A stretch of DNA of 64,000 bases, from positions 1,991,473-2,055,472 of the forward strand of contig NZ_SODP01000001.1 of NCBI RefSeq assembly GCF_004365355.1. Reading direction: 5' to 3'. Source of the stretch: Kribbella pratensis (GTDB taxonomy: Bacteria > Actinomycetota > Actinomycetes > Propionibacteriales > Kribbellaceae). The number at the start of each line of letters is the position of its first letter. The stretch's first letter is position 1. Below, piece after piece: positions 59,694 through 64,000 of the stretch. The notes under the pieces are model-generated. The model ran no database searches and was not told the origin of the DNA. It saw only the letters and a program-made list of their open reading frames with translations. Position numbers and translations under genes: made by a program.

Positions 59694-60507
59694 TGCCCGC
59701 CGCAAGCTGATCGTCTTCGCGTGCTTTCTGGTCAGCGCACTCACGCTGATCCCGGTCGTGATGATGGTGCTGGTCGCGTTCCAGTCCGACGCCGAGTCGA
59801 TGGCCGCGAAGCCGTCGTTCTGGCCGAGCAGCTGGCACCCGGAGAACCTCACCCGCGCCTTCGAACTGGTCCCGCTCGGCAAGTACCTGCTGAACACGAT
59901 CTACTTCGCCGCCGGTACGACGATCCTCGAAACGGTCACGGCCGCGCTCGCGGCGTACGCGTTCGCGCGGCTGAACTTCCCGGGCCGGAGCTGGCTGTTC
60001 GGGATCTACCTGGCCACACTGATGATCCCGTCGCAGGTGACGCTGATCCCGCAGTTCGTACTGGTGGCGAAGCTGCACGGCATCGACACCTGGCCCGGGA
60101 TGATCCTGCCGCACGCGTTCACCGCGATCGGGGTGTTCCTGCTGCGGCAGTTCTTCCTCGGCATCCCGCGCGACTACGAGGAAGCCGCCCGGCTCGACGG
60201 CGCGAACCGCTGGCAGGCGTTCGTCCGGGTGATCGTGCCGCTCGCGATCCCGGCGATCGCGACGCTGGCCGTGTTCAAGTTCATCGGCCAGTGGAACAAC
60301 CTGCTCTGGCCGCTCGTCATCTCCAACAGCGACGCGACGCGGACGGCGTCGGTGGGCCTGCAGGTCTTCCAGGACACCAACGGCACCCAGTGGAACTTGT
60401 TGCTGATGGCAGCGACCGTCACCACGATCCCGTTGATCGTCCTGTTCTTCCTCACCCAACGCTGGTTCGTCCGAGGCATCACCATGAGCGGGCTGGGAGG
60501 CCGCTGA
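59683..60507 (+). CDS. ABC sugar permease (MalG-like)
   Basis: A 274-residue second permease with six transmembrane helices (LIVFACFLVSALTLIPVVMM first) and the EAA loop DYEEAARLDGANRWQAFVRV. It starts within the previous gene (11-base overlap), giving translational coupling. The C-terminal LFFLTQRWFVRGITMSGLGG is a MalG-type end. No ATPase gene is in the operon, so it should use an ATPase encoded elsewhere. Confidence 0.88.
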   Translation: MTTDARRKLIVFACFLVSALTLIPVVMMVLVAFQSDAESMAAKPSFWPSSWHPENLTRAFELVPLGKYLLNTIYFAAGTTILETVTAALAAYAFARLNFPGRSWLFGIYLATLMIPSQVTLIPQFVLVAKLHGIDTWPGMILPHAFTAIGVFLLRQFFLGIPRDYEEAARLDGANRWQAFVRVIVPLAIPAIATLAVFKFIGQWNNLLWPLVISNSDATRTASVGLQVFQDTNGTQWNLLLMAATVTTIPLIVLFFLTQRWFVRGITMSGLGGR

Positions 60508-60510
60508 ACA

Positions 60511-61293
60511 ATGACCTATCTCTGGTCCGTCTTCACCAAGCCCTGGGCCGGCCGTCCCGGCGACGACCTCGGCCGGCTCGTTGCCGGGATCGGATTCGGC
60601 GGCGCCGAGATCCCGGTCCGCGACACGGCGTACGTCACCCCGGCGAACGCCGCGGCCGAGCTGCCGAAGTTCACCGCGCAATTGCGTGCCGAAGGCATCG
60701 AACCGATCAGTGTCGCCAGCGAGCTGTCCGAGCAGGTGTTCGCCGCGTGCGCCGAGGCCGGTGTGCCGATGATCCGGATCATGGCCGAGCTCGGCCCCGA
60801 CGGGTACGCCGCATCCGTGCAGCGCAACCGCGCGCTGCTCGAGCAGGCCGCCGTACTCACAGAGCGGTACGATGTGCAGGTCGGCGTACAGCCCCATCAC
60901 GGCCGGTTCGTGTCGTCGACGCTCGGCGTGCTGCAACTGCTCGAAGGACTGCCCGGTCGGTACAAGCTCGTGTGGGACGCCGCGCATGATGCACTCGCCG
61001 GTGACCATCCTGCGGTGACGCTCGAGCTCGGCGCGGACCGGCTCGGGATCGTGAACCTGAAGAACGTGCATTACCTCCGCACGGACGGCGGCTGGAAGAC
61101 GAACTTCGTCGAGGCCGAGGACGGCCTCGCCGACTGGCCGGCCGTGTTCGCCGCACTGCAGAAGATCGGATACGCCGGCCCGATCTGCCTGACCGGTCAG
61201 TACTCCGATCCCGCCGTACCGGTCGAGGAACGGCTGACAAAAGATCTCCGCTCCGCTGTCACATCAGCCGCGCAGCATCCGTCAAGGGAGTGA
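60511..61293 (+). CDS. Sugar phosphate isomerase/epimerase-like TIM barrel
   Basis: A 260-residue protein of the xylose isomerase-like/AP endonuclease 2 TIM-barrel family. It has VQVGVQPHHGRFVSSTLGVL, YKLVWDAAHDALAGDHP, LGIVNLKNVHYLRTD and YAGPICLTGQYSD; the acidic and His metal ligands are partly changed from the canonical (QPHH, LTGQ). It is the last gene of the importer operon, starting 3 bases after the permease. It probably isomerises the imported substrate or an intermediate. Confidence 0.83.
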   Translation: MTYLWSVFTKPWAGRPGDDLGRLVAGIGFGGAEIPVRDTAYVTPANAAAELPKFTAQLRAEGIEPISVASELSEQVFAACAEAGVPMIRIMAELGPDGYAASVQRNRALLEQAAVLTERYDVQVGVQPHHGRFVSSTLGVLQLLEGLPGRYKLVWDAAHDALAGDHPAVTLELGADRLGIVNLKNVHYLRTDGGWKTNFVEAEDGLADWPAVFAALQKIGYAGPICLTGQYSDPAVPVEERLTKDLRSAVTSAAQHPSRE

Positions 61294-61338
61294 AGGCAAC
61301 AAACCACGAACCTGCCAGAAGGTAACGGAGAACCTCCC

Positions 61339-61794
61339 ATGCAAGCACGGATGACCAACCCCGCAGAGATCCTGCCGGACGCCACCAAAGGGATCCAGAA
61401 CATCTACAAGGCGATCGGCCAGTCCGGAACGGACGGCAAGATCCTGGAGCTCGTGCACCTGCGCGCCAGCCAGATCAACGGCTGCTCCCCGTGCGTGTTC
61501 GGCGGGATCAAGTCGGCGCTGAAGAACGGTGAGACCGACGAACGGCTACACCAGGTCGCCGCGTGGCGGGACTCCGACCTGTTCACCGATGCCGAGCGGG
61601 CCGCGCTCGAGATGGCGGAGGCCGCGACCCGGCTGGCCGACAACCCGACCTCGGTCAGTGACGAGATCTGGGCAGCAGCGAGCGAGCACTTCGGCGAGAA
61701 GGAACTGTCCGCGATCGTGCTGATGATCGCACTCACCAACATGTTCAACCGGATCAACACCACCGTTCGCCAGCCCGCCGGCGCCACCTGGTAA
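61339..61794 (+). CDS. Carboxymuconolactone decarboxylase/AhpD-like protein
   Basis: A 151-residue all-helical alkylhydroperoxidase-like protein. The redox CxxC is in LRASQINGCSPCVFGGIKSA, followed by ERLHQVAAWRDSDLFTDAER and the helix MIALTNMFNRINTT. Such proteins act as small peroxidases or decarboxylase-like enzymes, and are common targets of ECF41-type sigma factors. An aaggta sits upstream of ATG 61339. It begins 45 bases after the operon above and may be transcribed with it. Confidence 0.86.
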   Translation: MQARMTNPAEILPDATKGIQNIYKAIGQSGTDGKILELVHLRASQINGCSPCVFGGIKSALKNGETDERLHQVAAWRDSDLFTDAERAALEMAEAATRLADNPTSVSDEIWAAASEHFGEKELSAIVLMIALTNMFNRINTTVRQPAGATW

Positions 61795-61803
61795 CACCTC
61801 CTG

Positions 61804-61836
61804 TAGCTAGTCGGTGGCTGGTCGGTAGCTAGTCTG
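61804..61836. repeat. Three tandem 11-bp repeats
   Basis: tagctagtcgg, tggctggtcgg and tagctagtctg run directly after each other, between the AhpD-like stop and the hairpin upstream of the YCII gene. They may be a binding array or part of terminator structure; no protein is evident to bind them. Confidence 0.7.
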
Positions 61837-61870
61837 GAGCGCCGGATGTCGAGAAGGCATCCGGCGCTCC
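61836..61870. terminator. 13-bp stem between AhpD-like and YCII genes
   Basis: ggagcgccggatg (61836-61848) pairs perfectly with catccggcgctcc (61858-61870) around a 9-base loop. It follows the AhpD-like stop by 41 bases and fits a terminator without a T-run. It also overlaps the promoter-like motif at 61847, so it could act at either level. Confidence 0.6.
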
Positions 61871-61873
61871 GAC
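61847..61873 (+). promoter_or_regulatory. Candidate ECF42-type promoter of the lone YCII gene
   Basis: tgtcga (61847-61852) and cgac (61870-61873) are separated by 17 bases and lie 24 bases before ATG 61898. As I recall, ECF42 promoters carry tgtcga at -35 and a cga-type -10, and drive DGPF/YCII genes. The only ECF42 gene in the window is at 21966-23210, so this would be control in trans. Confidence 0.5.
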
Positions 61874-61897
61874 GTTCCGGGTGAATGGAGGCAAGCG

Positions 61898-62248
61898 ATG
61901 AAATACATGTTGCTGATCTACGGGAACGACCAGACCTGGGACACGATGCAGGCCGTGGGCATGGACCAGGTGATGGAACAGCATGGCAAGCTCATCGGCG
62001 AACTGAAGGCGTGCGGTGAGCACGTCGACGACAGGCCGCTGACCACGGCGAACGCGCGGGTGGTGCGGGTGCGGGACGGCGTACCGACGGTGACGGACGG
62101 ACCGTTCACGGAAGCCAAGGAAGTGCTGGCCGGCTACTACGTCGTCGACTGCAACCTGGAGCGTGCGACCGAGATCGCCGCCCGGCTGCCGGAAGCGCCC
62201 TACTCCCCCATCGAGATCCGCGAGTTCACCGATCCGACGGAGCGCTGA
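61898..62248 (+). CDS. YCII-related DGPF-domain protein
   Basis: A 116-residue ferredoxin-fold protein of the YCII/DGPF group: MKYMLLIYGNDQTWDTMQAV, VTDGPFTEAKEVLAGYYVVD with the classic DGPF, and YSPIEIREF. It belongs to the longer and more typical type than the two YCII proteins at 23 kb. It stands alone, without an adjacent sigma factor, but carries an ECF42-like promoter. tggagg lies upstream of ATG 61898. Confidence 0.87.
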   Translation: MKYMLLIYGNDQTWDTMQAVGMDQVMEQHGKLIGELKACGEHVDDRPLTTANARVVRVRDGVPTVTDGPFTEAKEVLAGYYVVDCNLERATEIAARLPEAPYSPIEIREFTDPTER

Positions 62249-62377
62249 CCGTCCAGGGACTTGCCGGCCTCAGCTGGGCGTTGACACCTGAGACCGGCAA
62301 GCTCCTCCCCGGCCCGCCGGAGACCAGGTGGCGCGCCTTCAGGGAGCAAACACGGGTGTAGTTGCCTGGAGCCCGGT

Positions 62378-64000
62378 TCACGCACGCATGAGGAGCAGGA
62401 CCTCTGAGGGCAGGCTGGGATCGTCGGGACGGGCGTCGAGGCAGGTGAGGCTGCTGTGCAGTCCGCGAAGGCTTTGTGCGATCGCGGCGTCGGTGAATCG
62501 GTCCGCGACGCAGGTCGCTGCGAGCAAGCCGAGCCGGATCGCCCGGCTGCTGGTGTGCGGCGCAGCGGGGTGGTGGACTGTCGTCGCGAGCGTGGACGCG
62601 GACACGACGACGATCCGCCGGGCCAGGATCCGCCAGCATTGCTCGTCGCGGACCGAGTCGGCTCCCGCGAAAGTCGACCCACTGCTCCAGGTTGCATTGA
62701 GCAACAACGGCTCGAGCCCGCGCAGGACACCTTCGACCTCGTCAGGAATGGCCGGCGTCATTTCGCTCGACGCCGGGAACAGGTCGACAAGGAACCGCTC
62801 GAACTGCAGCCATCCCTGGTCGTGGCGGTATTTCGTCTTGTGCGGTTCCCAGAGCGACAGCAGCACGCTGAGCGCCACTACCGTGAGCTCGAACTGGTCG
62901 CGATGAATGCGCGGAGGGGCCCATTGCAGCACGGTTCGGCCCGTCGGCGCGGTGGTGGGCAACGTCGCCGGATCCTGCAGCTCCTGGACAAGCATCGACA
63001 CGTCGTCGGACATCAACGAGTGCGTCAAGATGATGTCGAGCGCCTGACTGATCGCTTCGTCGACGGCGCGCCCCCGACGGAGGGTACGCCGGAACTCGCG
63101 CACCAGCACGGGCGGGACGGGGAAGTCCGTGACCGCCGTCAAACCATCAGCCAGATCCCTGAGGCGGTCGAGCCGCCGGTGCAGGTCGCGATCCTGCGAC
63201 AAGTCTCCGCCACGACTCCGCGCCAGCGCCCGATCCACGTGGATCGCGTCCTTGACCAGCGCCGGCGTCATGCTGTGGTTCAACAGATCGAGCCGGTCGA
63301 GGGTCGCCTTGAAGTCTCGGGTCCGGGCCCGCTCCAGATCCCGCTCGAGAGCAAGGCTCAGTACATAAGGAAGCGCACCGACGACGGAGCGCAGATCGCG
63401 CCGGATGGTCTCCGCGAGCAGGTCGGCGCTCGCGACGTACGGATGCGAGACCCCTGGTGGCACGAACAGCCGTGGTCCGGCGTATCGCTTCCGGGTGCGG
63501 ACCGCGGGCAGGGGATCCGCTCCCGCCGGCGTGACCGCGAGCGGGTCCTCGGCGTACCACACGGTCCGGCGGGTCAGGTCGACGATGACGCCGGTGATCG
63601 GATCGGCGAGCTCGCGGCGTACCGGCAGCCGGTAGGCGGTGCCGTCGTCGAACAGGCCGTTGACCCACATCACGACCTTCTCGACCTCGGCGGCCGAGAC
63701 CCCGACCGCCTCCGCATTGTCGTCCTTCGCGGGCTTGCGAACCAAACCGCCCGGATCGCCCGACAAGTCGACGTACAGGCGATACAGCGACTGCGGGAAA
63801 GGCTGTGCGCACGCCACGGCGCCATTGCTGAGGGTCACGGTGTGACGAAGGCTTCGCGACACGCGAACCGCGGCCATCAGCCGGCGATGCGCGTCACGTG
63901 CCAGGACATCGGATGCCGGCGGATCCGAGTACAGCGTCGCGTCGAGGCGTTCGACGAGATCCACGTCGACCTCGCGGGCTTCGTCGGCACAGTCGAAGCC
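62378..64000 (-). CDS. Large hypothetical protein (5' end probably outside window)
   Basis: At least 528 codons on the minus strand with good coding bias. GTG 63964 is the first usable start seen, but the frame is open to the right edge (preceding residues CADEAREVDV), so the gene may begin beyond the window. The product is soluble and helical (AAVRVSRSLRHTVTLSNGAV; LERDLERARTRDFKATLDRL; VDEAISQALDIILTHSLMSD; LEPLLLNATWSSGSTF). No domain is recognised. A 130-base stretch without a gene lies between it and the YCII gene. Confidence 0.65.
   Translation of the reverse strand, partial: GFDCADEAREVDVDLVERLDATLYSDPPASDVLARDAHRRLMAAVRVSRSLRHTVTLSNGAVACAQPFPQSLYRLYVDLSGDPGGLVRKPAKDDNAEAVGVSAAEVEKVVMWVNGLFDDGTAYRLPVRRELADPITGVIVDLTRRTVWYAEDPLAVTPAGADPLPAVRTRKRYAGPRLFVPPGVSHPYVASADLLAETIRRDLRSVVGALPYVLSLALERDLERARTRDFKATLDRLDLLNHSMTPALVKDAIHVDRALARSRGGDLSQDRDLHRRLDRLRDLADGLTAVTDFPVPPVLVREFRRTLRRGRAVDEAISQALDIILTHSLMSDDVSMLVQELQDPATLPTTAPTGRTVLQWAPPRIHRDQFELTVVALSVLLSLWEPHKTKYRHDQGWLQFERFLVDLFPASSEMTPAIPDEVEGVLRGLEPLLLNATWSSGSTFAGADSVRDEQCWRILARRIVVVSASTLATTVHHPAAPHTSSRAIRLGLLAATCVADRFTDAAIAQSLRGLHSSLTCLDARPDDPSLPSEVLLLMRA

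Overview
The window is high-GC DNA (strong G/C third-position bias, many GTG starts, frequent gtac/cgtacg) from an actinomycete. The gene families (F420/LLM oxidoreductase, TAT-exported lipoprotein binding protein, WYL regulators, an ECF sigma factor with DGPF/YCII partners, Rsm22) and codon style look most like Kribbella or a related Nocardioidales soil organism; the genus is inference. I see no tRNA, rRNA, CRISPR array or intact insertion sequence.

Layout. 0-13 kb: APC and MFS transporters, a rhomboid protease, a threonine dehydratase-like enzyme, propionyl-CoA synthetase, hydrolases, OsmC, a MarR gene with a repeated operator, an Lrp-led three-gene operon, an LLM oxidoreductase/deaminase pair and a PQ-rich membrane protein. 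13-24 kb: two WYL regulators, a chain of overlapping small enzymes (hydrolase, DUF1905, isochorismatase), an aldo/keto reductase, a kinase-fold protein, two Nudix hydrolases flanking a tautomerase, DUF3626, and an ECF42-like sigma factor with two tandem DGPF/YCII partners. 24-34 kb: a region of broken and accessory genes (interrupted GNAT-HIT fusion, recombinase-like fragment, two GNATs truncated tail to tail, frameshifted acyltransferase, paralogous methyltransferases) surrounding a very good match to the actinobacterial chromosome dimer-resolution site dif at 25824-25851. This part of the window therefore probably lies at the replication terminus.

34-50 kb: XRE/MmyB regulator divergent from ohr, a HAD hydrolase, several VOC proteins, an AraC-VOC-UvrA2-VOC operon, a membrane-anchored EEP nuclease with DinB, a saccharopine-dehydrogenase-like enzyme divergent from a GlxA regulator, an AraC/SDR pair, Rsm22 and a pentapeptide-DinB fusion with a 9-bp tandem repeat. 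49.7-52.5 kb: a UMP kinase paralogue and a TetM/OtrA-like ribosomal protection protein. The latter is preceded by a 33-residue leader ORF with two alternative stem sets, which looks like a translational attenuator.

53-61.3 kb: a LysR regulator with two tandem boxes faces an operon of a D-2-hydroxyacid dehydrogenase, an enolase-superfamily enzyme, a carbohydrate ABC importer (binding protein and two permeases, no ATPase) and a TIM-barrel isomerase. It reads as uptake and catabolism of a sugar or sugar acid. 61.3-64 kb: an AhpD-like protein, a lone YCII gene with a promoter-like motif resembling the ECF42 type, and a large unrecognised protein running off the right edge.

The strongest candidates for follow-up are the dif site with its neighbouring recombinase fragment and pseudogenes, the attenuator before the ribosomal protection gene, and the possible trans-acting ECF42-YCII link between 22 kb and 61.9 kb.
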